Shown one piece after another: positions 1 to 6,543 of a DNA stretch of 8,781 bases (position 1 is the first letter of the stretch; each line of letters starts with the position of its first letter). The notes beneath the pieces were generated by a model. The model did no database searches and had not been told where the DNA came from. It saw only the letters and a program-made list of their open reading frames with translations. The stretch spans positions 1 through 8,781 of the forward strand of contig JADHLS010000174.1 of the NCBI GenBank assembly GCA_016780605.1. The letters run 5' to 3'. This stretch comes from Reyranella sp. (lineage in GTDB: Bacteria > Pseudomonadota > Alphaproteobacteria > Reyranellales > Reyranellaceae). A program made the position numbers and the translations under genes.

Positions 1-370
1 CCGCTTCGATGGCGTGCTGTGCATCGTGGATGTCGACGCGGTTGGCGGCGCCGAAGCCGCCGAAGCGCGACCAGCGGCCCAGCAGCACCGTGTCGAACAC
101 CGAGATCGGGAAGGACCGGTCGATCTCGGCCTGCTGCGGCAGGTAGGCGATGCGCTTGGCCGTCGATTCGATCTTGCCCTCGATGTGCGGAGCGAGGCCC
201 AGCAGCGCCTTCAGGAGCGTGCTCTTGCCCGCGCCGTTGGGGCCGACGATGGCCGTCATCTCGGCTGCGGGGATCTCCGCCGACACGTGATGCACGGCGG
301 GATGACGGTCGTAGCTCACCGTCAGGTTCACTAGCCGCAGCGCCGGACCAGGAGCGCTTGCAGCGCTCAT
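1..370 (-). CDS. aztA: Zinc-type ABC transporter ATP-binding protein, AztA/ZnuC-like (5' part only, runs off the window)
   Basis: This is the cytoplasmic ATPase that would power import of a divalent metal, most likely zinc, through a partner permease and periplasmic binding protein. I translated the minus strand from the ATG at 370-368. It gives 123 codons and is still open at the window edge. Residues 11-34 are the first beta strands, with SYDRHPAVHHV. Walker A is GPNGAGKST at residues 43-51, and the Q-loop is YLPQQ at 76-80. The segment AEIDRSFPISVFDTVLLGRW (81-100) is typical of metal-chelate (Zn/Mn) ABC ATPases, and together with DRHPAVHH it favours the AztA branch over classical ZnuC. 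The LSGGQ signature, Walker B and H-loop lie outside the window. A Zur-box-like site about 125 bp upstream supports zinc as substrate. The start codon overlaps the stop of a tiny upstream ORF (ATGA), which suggests translational coupling. A manganese transporter remains possible. Confidence 0.87.
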   Translation of the reverse strand, partial: MSAASAPGPALRLVNLTVSYDRHPAVHHVSAEIPAAEMTAIVGPNGAGKSTLLKALLGLAPHIEGKIESTAKRIAYLPQQAEIDRSFPISVFDTVLLGRWSRFGGFGAANRVDIHDAQHAIEA

Positions 371-483
371 AGCGCCCACCATGCAGCAAGCCACAGCAGC
401 ACCGAGACGCCGAGCGCAGCCGCGATGCGAGCGGACGCGCTCATGGCGAGCAAGGCGGTGCCGGGTGAAACAGGCTCATGCAT
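367..483 (-). CDS. Possible 38-residue single-span membrane peptide upstream of aztA
   Basis: This is a short ORF of 38 residues. Residues 1-18 are polar, and residues 20-38 (IAAALGVSVLLWLAAWWAL) form one strongly hydrophobic stretch ending in a Trp/Leu-rich C terminus. Its TGA stop overlaps the ATG of the metal ATPase as ATGA, so reading it could feed ribosomes into aztA. The ATG at 483 lies only about 10 nt downstream of the Zur-like box. If transcription starts near the box, the mRNA would be almost leaderless, and an internal ATG at 444 (25-residue product) is an alternative start. No convincing Shine-Dalgarno sequence precedes either. I recognise no family. It could be a small transporter-associated membrane protein, a leader peptide, or a chance ORF. 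The case for it rests only on position, overlap and hydrophobicity. Confidence 0.35.
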   Translation of the reverse strand: MHEPVSPGTALLAMSASARIAAALGVSVLLWLAAWWAL

Positions 484-492
484 GGGGCGAAT

Positions 493-501
493 TGTTATAA
501 T
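493..501 (+). promoter_or_regulatory. Extended -10 promoter element toward the DUF1223 gene, embedded in the Zur-like box
   Basis: TGTTATAAT at 493-501 is a perfect TGn-TATAAT extended -10 on the plus strand. No good -35 is visible 16-18 bp upstream, which an extended -10 can tolerate. Transcription would start near 508, giving a leader of about 90 nt before the DUF1223 ATG at 600. Because the element lies inside the operator core, Zur binding would block it. On the minus strand the same island offers only a TATTAT-like -10 (502-497) for the aztA unit. Zur boxes naturally contain TATAAT-like sequence, so the promoter call is less certain than the operator call. Confidence 0.4.
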
Positions 502-506
502 ATTAC
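494..506. promoter_or_regulatory. Putative Zur (zinc uptake regulator) operator
   Basis: The 13-bp core GTTATAATATTAC is an imperfect dyad: 10 of 12 non-central positions are symmetric. It sits in an AT-rich island within GC-rich DNA. It closely resembles the proteobacterial Zur box of the TGTTATAATATnACA type known upstream of znu zinc-uptake genes. It lies between the divergent aztA unit and the DUF1223 gene, about 125 bp from aztA and 95 bp from the DUF1223 start. Zinc-loaded Zur bound here would be expected to repress one or both directions. The zur gene itself is not in the window. The assignment rests on pattern similarity plus the zinc-transporter neighbour. Confidence 0.7.
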
Positions 507-536
507 CTTGGGCGAGTCCAGCCGGCGCGATCGGCT

Positions 537-546
537 CGTGATCACG
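537..546. repeat. Perfect 10-bp palindrome in the DUF1223 leader
   Basis: CGTGATCACG is fully self-complementary and lies 36 bp downstream of the Zur-like -10 element. Just before it, AGCCG (520-524) and CGGCT (532-536) form a second short inverted repeat. I do not recognise either as a known operator. In GC-rich DNA a 10-bp palindrome can arise by chance, so this is recorded as a visible structure only. Confidence 0.3.
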
Positions 547-599
547 GGCTAACTGTTTGTTGATTGGCAGGAAGTCCCATTGGCGCGCATCTTTCAGCG

Positions 600-1373
600 A
601 TGGTGAGAGTGTTGGATGCGGGGCGGCGATCCCTGCTGATCGGCGGCGCCGCAGCGGTAGGCGTTGCGCTCGCGAACGTACGCGCACCCTCGGCCAAGCC
701 GGCCGGCGCCGGCGAAGGGCCGTGGGCGGTCGAGCTCTTCACATCGCAAGGCTGCAGTTCCTGCCCGCCCTCCGATGCCTATCTCGGCGCGCTCGCCAAG
801 CGGCCCGACATCGTCGCGCTGTCTTTCCATGTCGACTATTGGGACTACATCGGCTGGAAGGACGCCTTCGCCACGCGCGCCACCACCGATCGCCAGCGTG
901 CCTACGCGCGCGTCCTGAAGCAGCGCTATGTCTACACCCCCGAGATGGTGGTCGATGGCATCGGCCACGATACCGGCCGCGAGCGCGCCGGCATCGAGAA
1001 GCTGCTGGCCGAGGCGCAGCGGCGTTCGCCGCGGCGCGCGACGCCGGAGCTGTCGCGCAATGCCAACGGTGCGCTCGCAGTGAAGCTCGCGGCCTTCGAG
1101 CTCGATGGTCCGCCGGTCGATGTCACGCTGGCGCTGTATGACCGGCGCCATTCGACGCCGATCGCCAGCGGTGAGAATCAGGGCCGCATGCTCGAGAACT
1201 TCAACATCGTGCGCCGCCTCGAAGTGCTCGGGCGCTGGAACGGCTCGGCCGCCAGCTGGGCCGTCGACGATGCGCGCCTGCAGCCCGGGCTTGGCGCCGC
1301 CGTGATCGTGCAGGGCGCCGACCACGGGCCGGTGATCGGCTGCAATAAACTGGAGCCAATGGTCTCCGGCTAG
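600..1373 (+). CDS. DUF1223 family protein, exported and thioredoxin-like with a CxxC motif
   Basis: This is a 257-residue protein of the DUF1223 family (a thioredoxin-like fold), whose biochemical role is not established. The family core is clear: VELFTSQGCSSCPPSD at residues 44-59 with the CxxC pair C52/C55, then a FHVDYWDYIGWKDAFA block, and YTPEMVVDG further on. The N terminus has a twin arginine at R9-R10 (GRRSLLIGG) followed by a hydrophobic Ala/Val/Gly stretch to about residue 25. That fits an export signal, perhaps Tat-dependent, so the domain probably works in the periplasm. I chose the ATG at 600. A TTG at 564 would extend the frame by 12 residues, and a GTG at 609 would start just before the signal; no start has a strong Shine-Dalgarno sequence. 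The gene is divergent from the zinc ATPase and downstream of the Zur-like box, so zinc-dependent control is possible. It ends 7 bp from the convergent binding-protein gene. Confidence 0.85.
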   Translation: MVRVLDAGRRSLLIGGAAAVGVALANVRAPSAKPAGAGEGPWAVELFTSQGCSSCPPSDAYLGALAKRPDIVALSFHVDYWDYIGWKDAFATRATTDRQRAYARVLKQRYVYTPEMVVDGIGHDTGRERAGIEKLLAEAQRRSPRRATPELSRNANGALAVKLAAFELDGPPVDVTLALYDRRHSTPIASGENQGRMLENFNIVRRLEVLGRWNGSAASWAVDDARLQPGLGAAVIVQGADHGPVIGCNKLEPMVSG

Positions 1374-1380
1374 GCGTCGC

Positions 1381-2367
1381 TCAGTTCTGTTCGATCACCT
1401 CGTCGGCACGAGCGAGCAGGTTCGGCGGCACGGTCAGCCCGATCTCCGCAGCGGTCTTGAGGTTGATGGCGAGCTCGAACTTGACCGGGCCCTGCACGGG
1501 CAACTCGTTCGGCTTGGCACCGCGCAAGATCCGATCGACGTAGCCTGCGGCCCGCCGATAGAGATCCTTGATCTCGACGCCATAGGAGATCAGTCCGCCG
1601 CCCTGGACGAAATAGCTGGAGGAGTAGATCGCCGGCAGCCTGTGCCGCATCGCCAGGCCGGTGACGATGTCACGATGGCTGGTGGTGGTGACATCGGGCA
1701 AGACGAGCAGCGAGCTGTTCGGCTCACGGGCGGCCGCCTCCGCCGCACGCTCGATCTCGGCCGCGGTATTCACGATCGCGGGAACGGTGGTCAGGCGCAA
1801 CACCGCCGCGGCCTGTTCGATCTGCCGAATGTAATAGGCACCCCCGCCGGGCGATGTTTTCGGGTCGTACATCACCGAAACCCGAGCCACCCTGGGGTCG
1901 ATCTCCATGAGCAATTCGAGCCATTTGCCGCCGAGTGAATCCTCGACATTGGTGAAGCCGGTCACATTGCCGCCCGGCCGCGCCAGGCTCGCAACGAGAC
2001 CGTCGCCTACCGGATCGGAGACGTTGACGAAGACGAGGGGAATGTCGCGGGTTTCCTGCAGGAGCGCTTTGGCCACCGGGGTCGTGCGACACAGGATGCA
2101 ATCCGGGCGGAGCGCCGTGAGCTCCTTGGCCAACATGCCGATGCGATCACGATCGCCGCCAGCCCACCGCGCCTCGATGCGCAGGTTGTCGGTCCAGCCG
2201 AGACGCTGTAGCTCCGTCCGGAACGCGGCCAACTGTCTGCGTGCGTCCGGATCGTCTTCCGTGAAAGGTATCAGAACACCGACGCGCTTGATCTGCTGTG
2301 CGCGACCTCGGAATGGCCATGCCACGACACCGCTTGCGAGCAGCGCGATGACGTCCCGTCGGTGCAT
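1381..2367 (-). CDS. Orphan ABC transporter substrate-binding protein (PF04392 type)
   Basis: This is a 328-residue periplasmic binding protein of the ABC_sub_bind (PF04392) family. It begins MHRRDVIALLASGVVAWPF and continues RGRAQQ. The twin arginine, short hydrophobic core and RAQQ cleavage region (about residues 20-25) are the usual leader of this family in soil Alphaproteobacteria. After the leader come KRVGVLIPF, a LGW segment, the PLVFVNVSDPVGDGLVASLA block and GGNVTGFTN, all family landmarks. The start is the ATG at 2367, because GGGGGA lies about 6 nt upstream and the leader begins there. The open frame extends further upstream without adding plausible protein. No permease or ATPase gene is adjacent, so this is an orphan. 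Family members are often annotated for tryptophan/tyrosine-like or aromatic ligands, but nothing here defines the substrate. It is divergent from the helicase gene across 109 bp. Confidence 0.88.
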   Translation of the reverse strand: MHRRDVIALLASGVVAWPFRGRAQQIKRVGVLIPFTEDDPDARRQLAAFRTELQRLGWTDNLRIEARWAGGDRDRIGMLAKELTALRPDCILCRTTPVAKALLQETRDIPLVFVNVSDPVGDGLVASLARPGGNVTGFTNVEDSLGGKWLELLMEIDPRVARVSVMYDPKTSPGGGAYYIRQIEQAAAVLRLTTVPAIVNTAAEIERAAEAAAREPNSSLLVLPDVTTTSHRDIVTGLAMRHRLPAIYSSSYFVQGGGLISYGVEIKDLYRRAAGYVDRILRGAKPNELPVQGPVKFELAINLKTAAEIGLTVPPNLLARADEVIEQN

Positions 2368-2434
2368 GTGAATCCCCCAGCGGTTACCCAGGATATAGGC
2401 GCCTCGAGCCGGGTGGCGAGAGAAAAGCGGATAT

Positions 2435-2455
2435 CGGGCGGGACTTGCGCCCGCC
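2435..2455 (+). other. GC-rich hairpin in the helicase leader
   Basis: CGGGCG (2435-2440) can pair with CGCCCG (2448-2453) around a 7-nt loop. A shifted alternative pairs GGCGGG (2437-2442) with CCCGCC (2450-2455). The structure ends about 20 nt before the helicase start codon, close enough to affect ribosome access if it lies in the mRNA. There is no T-run after it, so it is not a terminator. GC-rich DNA often yields such stems by chance. Confidence 0.25.
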
Positions 2456-2476
2456 GCAGGCGCGCGCAATGTTGGG

Positions 2477-5400
2477 ATGATGTCGCTTTCCAGCGCCGCC
2501 GGCCGGCTGACGGCTGTCCTCGGGCCGACGAACACCGGCAAGACCTACCTCGCCATCGAACGCATGCTCGGCCACGAGTCGGGCATGATCGGTTTCCCGC
2601 TGCGCCTGCTGGCGCGCGAGAACTACGACCGCATCGTCAAGGTCAAAGGCGCCTCACAGGTGGCGCTGATCACCGGTGAGGAGAAGATCGCGCCGCCCGG
2701 CGCGCGCTATTTCGTCTGCACCGTCGAATCCATGCCGCTCGATCGTACGGTATCGTTCCTCGCCGTCGACGAAGTGCAGATGGCGGCCGATCCCGAGCGC
2801 GGTCACTTCTTCACCGACCGCGTCCTGAACGCACGCGGCACGCATGAAACCATGCTGCTGGGCGCCGACACGATCCGCCCGGTGCTCAATCGTCTGCTGC
2901 CCGACATCGACATCGTGGCGCGACCACGCTTCTCCAACCTCTCCTATGTCGGGCCTAAGAAAGCGACGCGCCTGCCGCGCCGCTCGGCCGTCGTCGGTTT
3001 CTCGGCGAGCGAGGTCTACGCCATCGCCGAGCTGATCCGCCGCCAGCGCGGCGGCACGGCGATCGTCATGGGCGCCTTGAGTCCGCGCACGCGCAACGCC
3101 CAGGTCGACATGTTCCAGTCGGGCGAGGTCGACTACCTGGTGGCGACCGATGCGATCGGTATGGGCCTCAACATGGACGTGAACCATGTCTGGTTCGCCT
3201 CTTTGCGCAAATATGATGGCCGCACGCTGCGCCCGCTGCGCAATGTAGAATTGGCTCAGATCGCCGGCCGCGCCGGACGGCACATGAACGACGGCACCTT
3301 CGGCACCACGGCCGAGGTGGGTCCGCTCGACCCCGAATTGGTCGAGTCGATCGAGAATCATCGCTTCGATCCGCTGCGTGACGTGCAATGGCGCAACAGC
3401 GATCTCCATTTCCATTCGGTGCCGGCCCTGATCGCCTCGCTCAACCGGCCACCGCCGCACGCCGCGCTGCAAAGGGTGCGCGAGCAGGACGACCAACTCG
3501 CGCTGCAGACCCTGTCGACGCACTCGGAATTCCTGCCGCGTCTGCACACGCCGCAGCGCGTTAAGCTGCTCTGGGAAGTCTGCCAGGTGCCGGATTTCCG
3601 CAAGACGATGACGGAGGAGCACACCCGCCTGCTCGGCCAGTTGTTCGAGCACCTGACGCAAGGCGGCGAGCGCTTGCCGGAGGACTGGATCGACGGCCAC
3701 ATCAAGCGGCTCGAGCGCTACGACGGCGATATCGACACGTTGATGGCGCGCATCGCCCATGTAAGAACCTGGACTTATATTTCGCATCGTCCGGACTGGA
3801 TCCAGCGTTCGGTGCATTGGCAGGAGCGGACGCGCGCCGTCGAGGACAAGCTGTCGGACGTGCTGCACCAGCGTCTGACGCAAAGGTTTGTCGATAGACG
3901 CGCGGCCCTGCTTGTACGAAGATTGCGTGATGAGGGTGAAATGACGTCGTCGGTCGCCGCGGCGGGCGAGGTGTCGGTCGAAGGAGAGCATCTCGGCCGC
4001 ATCGAGGGGTTCCGCTTCGTGCCGGATACGACCGAGGGACATGCGGACCAGAAGGCTGTGCTGAGTGCGGCGTTACGGGCGCTGCGCCAGGATCTGCCTG
4101 TGCGCCTGCAAGCCTTCACCAATTCTCCAGACGGCGAGCTGGTATTCGATTCGCAGTTGCGCGTGTGCTGGGGAGGCGGGCCGGTCGCGCGCCTGCTGCC
4201 GAGCGGTGACATTTTGGCACCCAAGGTCGAAGCCCTGCCGTCGGATCTGCTCGACGGACCGGCGCGCGAGGACGTGCGCAAGCGCGCCGCGACCTGGGTG
4301 GAAACGCGCATTCGGCTCGGCCTCAGCGAATTGATGGATGCGCGCGCCACGACCGAGTTGCCGGCCGGCGCACGCGGCATCGTCTTCCAGCTGTGCGAGG
4401 GCCTGGGCGTGCTGGCGCGTCGGCCGATCGAAGATCAGCTGGCGCAGTTGGCCGAGGAAGATCGCAAGGCGCTGGCCCGGCTGGGCGTGCGCGTTGGCGT
4501 CTACTCGCTCTACTTCCCCAGCATGCTGAAGCCGGTGCCGATCCGGCTGCGCGCCGGCCTCTGGATGGTGGCGAACAACCGCGACACCATCCCGCCGCTT
4601 CCAGCCGAGGGCCGCACCTCGATGGACCTGCCCCAGGGTGCGCCGCGCGATTTCTACGCCACCATCGGCTATCTGCCGCTCGGCGATCACGCCATCCGCG
4701 CCGACATGGTCGAGCGCCTGGCGGCGATGGCGCGCCAGGCCGTGCGCGAAAGCCGGGAGGCCGCGCGCGACGCGCAGCGCCAGCAGACTCAACAAAATCA
4801 GCCGAAGAAGGCCGAGCCGACGCCAGCGCCCAGCGCGGCCGCCGCGTCGGCCGATGAGATCAGCGAATGGGCGATCGTCGCTGCGGCCTTTGGCGAAAGC
4901 GAGCCAGCGCCCGAGCCGATCGCCGAGGCGACAGCCGAAGCTGCTCCCGAGCCTGCGCCCGTGCAGGAGTCTGCATCGGCAGAGGCCGAGCTCGCCACCG
5001 CCGAGCCTGTTGCTGCCGAGGAGCCAAAGACCGAAGAACAAGCCACCGCCGAAGCGCCGGAGGCCGAGGAAGCCAAGGTCGAGGAAGCCAAGCTCGAGGA
5101 AGCCGGGGCCGAGGAGACGAAAGCCGAGGAGCCTGCCGAGGCCGCGGCGGCTGACACGGCCAAGGAAGAGCCGAAGGCTGGCCCGCGTCCCCTGCCGCCG
5201 GGATGGTTCCGCGCCACGCCGCAGATGATGTCTCTGGTCGGTTGCTCTGAGCCGGAGATGGCCAACGTGCTGCGCGGCCTGGGCTACCGCGTCCATCCGC
5301 CGTCGGACGAACACGGCCCGCTCCATGCCTTCTCGGTCAAGCCGCGCTTCGTGCGCGAGCGCGAGGAGCAGCGCGAGCGCCAACGTCAGCAGCAGCGCCA

Positions 5401-5746
5401 GCAACGCGACCAGCGCCGTCGCGAGCGACCCGAGCGGCCCAACGAGCGGCAGTTCTTCGCCGATTCGCCTCGGCAAGATCGCGGCCAAGAGCGGAATCAG
5501 GAGCGGAACAAGGACGAGCGCCGCCGCGATGGCCCGCCCAACCGGGAGCGGCGCGAGGATCGTCCGCCGGGGAGCGGCACGCGCGAGGGTCCGCCGCGCG
5601 AGGACCGGCGCGGTCCGCGTCCGCCACGCCGCGACAGCGGCGGTCCCGCCTTGAGGCTTTACGCCACGACCGAGAAGAAGGGCGACGCTGCGGCCGATTC
5701 GCCGTTCGCCAAGCTGCTTGAGCTGAAGCTCGGCGGAAAGAAGTAG
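2477..5746 (+). CDS. SUV3-like superfamily 2 RNA helicase with acidic linker and basic C-terminal tail
   Basis: This 1089-residue protein is probably an ATP-dependent RNA helicase related to mitochondrial SUV3, the RNA-decay helicase. Motif I is GPTNTGKT at residues 16-23, motif II is DEVQ at 98-101 (the SUV3 variant of DExH), and motif VI is QIAGRAGR at 261-268. MIGFPLRLLARENYDR and the LATDAIGMGLNMDVNHVWF region are also characteristic. Residues about 340-760 form the helical and C-terminal core, including LGVRVGVYSLYFP near 665-680. An Ala/Glu/Pro-rich linker follows (about 769-898), then a small conserved block around PPGWF (W910), then a very Arg/Gln-rich tail (955-1055) and a terminal DSPFAKLLELKLGGKK. 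The tail probably binds RNA. Translation can start at the ATG at 2477 or at the one immediately after it; GGG lies just upstream. The S4 gene follows 24 bp later, which suggests an operon. The true RNA substrate is unknown. Confidence 0.9.
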   Translation: MMSLSSAAGRLTAVLGPTNTGKTYLAIERMLGHESGMIGFPLRLLARENYDRIVKVKGASQVALITGEEKIAPPGARYFVCTVESMPLDRTVSFLAVDEVQMAADPERGHFFTDRVLNARGTHETMLLGADTIRPVLNRLLPDIDIVARPRFSNLSYVGPKKATRLPRRSAVVGFSASEVYAIAELIRRQRGGTAIVMGALSPRTRNAQVDMFQSGEVDYLVATDAIGMGLNMDVNHVWFASLRKYDGRTLRPLRNVELAQIAGRAGRHMNDGTFGTTAEVGPLDPELVESIENHRFDPLRDVQWRNSDLHFHSVPALIASLNRPPPHAALQRVREQDDQLALQTLSTHSEFLPRLHTPQRVKLLWEVCQVPDFRKTMTEEHTRLLGQLFEHLTQGGERLPEDWIDGHIKRLERYDGDIDTLMARIAHVRTWTYISHRPDWIQRSVHWQERTRAVEDKLSDVLHQRLTQRFVDRRAALLVRRLRDEGEMTSSVAAAGEVSVEGEHLGRIEGFRFVPDTTEGHADQKAVLSAALRALRQDLPVRLQAFTNSPDGELVFDSQLRVCWGGGPVARLLPSGDILAPKVEALPSDLLDGPAREDVRKRAATWVETRIRLGLSELMDARATTELPAGARGIVFQLCEGLGVLARRPIEDQLAQLAEEDRKALARLGVRVGVYSLYFPSMLKPVPIRLRAGLWMVANNRDTIPPLPAEGRTSMDLPQGAPRDFYATIGYLPLGDHAIRADMVERLAAMARQAVRESREAARDAQRQQTQQNQPKKAEPTPAPSAAAASADEISEWAIVAAAFGESEPAPEPIAEATAEAAPEPAPVQESASAEAELATAEPVAAEEPKTEEQATAEAPEAEEAKVEEAKLEEAGAEETKAEEPAEAAAADTAKEEPKAGPRPLPPGWFRATPQMMSLVGCSEPEMANVLRGLGYRVHPPSDEHGPLHAFSVKPRFVREREEQRERQRQQQRQQRDQRRRERPERPNERQFFADSPRQDRGQERNQERNKDERRRDGPPNRERREDRPPGSGTREGPPREDRRGPRPPRRDSGGPALRLYATTEKKGDAAADSPFAKLLELKLGGKK
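5066..5140 (+). repeat. Five 15-bp tandem repeats inside the helicase acidic linker
   Basis: Five consecutive 15-bp units begin at 5066, 5081, 5096, 5111 and 5126. Each starts GAGGA and encodes a five-residue unit of the form EEAK(V/L), EEAGA, EETKA or EEPAE. The first two units, GAGGAAGCCAAGGTC and GAGGAAGCCAAGCTC, differ at one base, and the later ones are more diverged. Because the unit is a multiple of three, copy-number change would lengthen or shorten the linker without breaking the frame. This looks like recent slippage expansion of low-complexity coding DNA. Confidence 0.75.
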
Positions 5747-5770
5747 CCGCCCGTGGAAGCCTGAGGCGCG

Positions 5771-6025
5771 ATGCGGCTCGACAAGTGGCTGTGGCAAGCG
5801 CGCTTCTTCAAGTCTCGCAGTCTTGCCACGCGCTTCATCGAGAAATCTCGCTGCCGTATCGACGGCCGTGTGGTCGACAAGCCGCACGCCACCGTGGCGC
5901 CTGGCATGGTGTTGACGTTTGCACTGGGTCCGCGCGTGCGCGTGGTCCGCATCGTGGCGCTGGGCGAGCGTCGCGGGCCGGCGCCCGAGGCGCGCGCGTT
6001 GTATGACGAAATCGACGCCGGTTGA
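5771..6025 (+). CDS. S4-domain RNA-binding protein, Hsp15-like
   Basis: This is an 84-residue protein consisting almost entirely of one S4 RNA-binding domain. The N-terminal [19 protein letters not shown] is the classic S4 helix, followed by a [11 protein letters not shown] turn and a beta region around GMVLTFALG. The [14 protein letters not shown] segment near residues 67-80 is the usual C terminus of Hsp15/HslR-like proteins, here with almost no basic tail after it. In Escherichia coli, Hsp15 binds 50S subunits carrying stalled nascent chains. Whether this shorter protein does the same is inferred. The ATG at 5771 is preceded by GAGG 4 nt upstream. The gene lies 24 bp after the helicase stop, so co-transcription with it is likely, and both products are predicted to bind RNA. 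Confidence 0.87.
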   Translation: MRLDKWLWQARFFKSRSLATRFIEKSRCRIDGRVVDKPHATVAPGMVLTFALGPRVRVVRIVALGERRGPAPEARALYDEIDAG

Positions 6026-6096
6026 TTCGCCGCTGTTCGATCAGCTTGCGTCGGCCGGCTGCCCGCGTTAAGCACGCCGCCGCTCAGGAGTGGTTG

Positions 6097-6432
6097 ATGA
6101 CCTATGTGGTGACCGAGGCTTGCATCAAGTGCAAGTACATGGACTGCGTCGAAGTCTGCCCCGTGGATTGCTTCTACGAGGGCGAGAACATGCTGGTCAT
6201 CAATCCGGACGAATGCATCGATTGCGGCGTCTGCGAGCCCGAGTGTCCGCCCAACGCCATCCTGCCCGATACCGAGAAGGGCCTGGAGAAGTGGCTGGAG
6301 CTCAACCGCGACATGTCGGCCGGCTGGCCCAACATCACCCGCAAGGGGGAAGCCCCGGCCGACGCAGATAATTTTAAGGACGAAAAAGACAAATTTGCGA
6401 AGTATTTCTCGGACAAGCCCGCCGCCCGCTAG
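6097..6432 (+). CDS. fdxA: 7Fe ferredoxin FdxA ([3Fe-4S][4Fe-4S])
   Basis: This is a 111-residue cytoplasmic electron carrier. The nine cysteines C9, C12, C17, C21, C25, C40, C43, C46 and C50 fall exactly where Azotobacter ferredoxin I has them (offset by one for the initiator Met). C9, C17, C21 and C50 should hold the 3Fe-4S cluster; C25, C40, C43 and C46 the 4Fe-4S cluster; C12 is the extra, non-ligand cysteine. The diagnostic strings [21 protein letters not shown] and [16 protein letters not shown] (split here by an intervening NMLVINPDE segment) are present. The tail, from about residue 58, includes [14 protein letters not shown] and ends in a charged [15 protein letters not shown] segment typical of alphaproteobacterial FdxA. 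The start is the ATG at 6097 with AGGAG 6 nt upstream; the frame opens earlier at 6022 without useful signal. It lies 71 bp after the S4 gene. The redox partner is not visible. Confidence 0.96.
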   Translation: MTYVVTEACIKCKYMDCVEVCPVDCFYEGENMLVINPDECIDCGVCEPECPPNAILPDTEKGLEKWLELNRDMSAGWPNITRKGEAPADADNFKDEKDKFAKYFSDKPAAR

Positions 6433-6476
6433 GAATAGTCGCTTTCCCTGCCTCAGACGCATCTTTTGCGACAGTC

Positions 6477-6516
6477 ATGCAACTGTTGCATAGGCAGACC
6501 GTTGCCGAAATGCAAC
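6477..6516. promoter_or_regulatory. Cluster of ATGCAAC half-sites: a perfect 15-bp palindrome plus a second inverted pair
   Basis: ATGCAAC (6477-6483), a single T, and GTTGCAT (6485-6491) form a perfect 7+1+7 palindrome. A second, looser dyad follows: GTTGC (6501-6505) and ATGCAAC (6510-6516). That makes four related half-sites in 40 bp of non-coding DNA between fdxA and carD. They end about 30 bp before a candidate extended -10, a position suitable for an activator or repressor. The TGCAA-n-TTGCA style recalls sites of Fur/Mur-type metal regulators in Alphaproteobacteria, but I cannot assign the protein. The palindrome has too short a loop and no T-run, so it is not a terminator. Confidence 0.5.
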
Positions 6517-6543
6517 ATCGGCCGCGACTCCGACACGATTCTC

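Noticed and set aside
564..599. Upstream TTG start for DUF1223
   Set aside because: It would add 12 residues in front of the export signal and has no ribosome-binding site; the ATG at 600 places the twin-arginine signal near the N terminus.
594..1325. A 243-codon minus-strand frame opposite DUF1223
   Set aside because: It has no recognisable domain and overlaps the conserved DUF1223 motifs read on the plus strand.
2368..2541. N-terminal extension of the substrate-binding protein
   Set aside because: The leader peptide starts at the ATG at 2367, which has a good Shine-Dalgarno sequence; the extra residues look like translated intergenic DNA and would bury the signal.
2654..4042. A 462-codon minus-strand open frame opposite the helicase core
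   Set aside because: Its translation is rich in His/Arg/Asp without any recognisable motif, while the plus strand carries intact helicase motifs.
4073..5887. A 604-codon minus-strand open frame opposite the helicase C-terminal half
   Set aside because: It mirrors the low-complexity Ala/Glu/Arg coding region, gives repetitive Leu/Arg/Gly text with no domain, and lies over a well-supported gene. It is a GC-rich shadow frame.
6438..6472. GTCGC...GCGAC inverted repeat after fdxA as a terminator
   Set aside because: It has a stem of only 5 bp, a 25-nt loop and no T-run following it.
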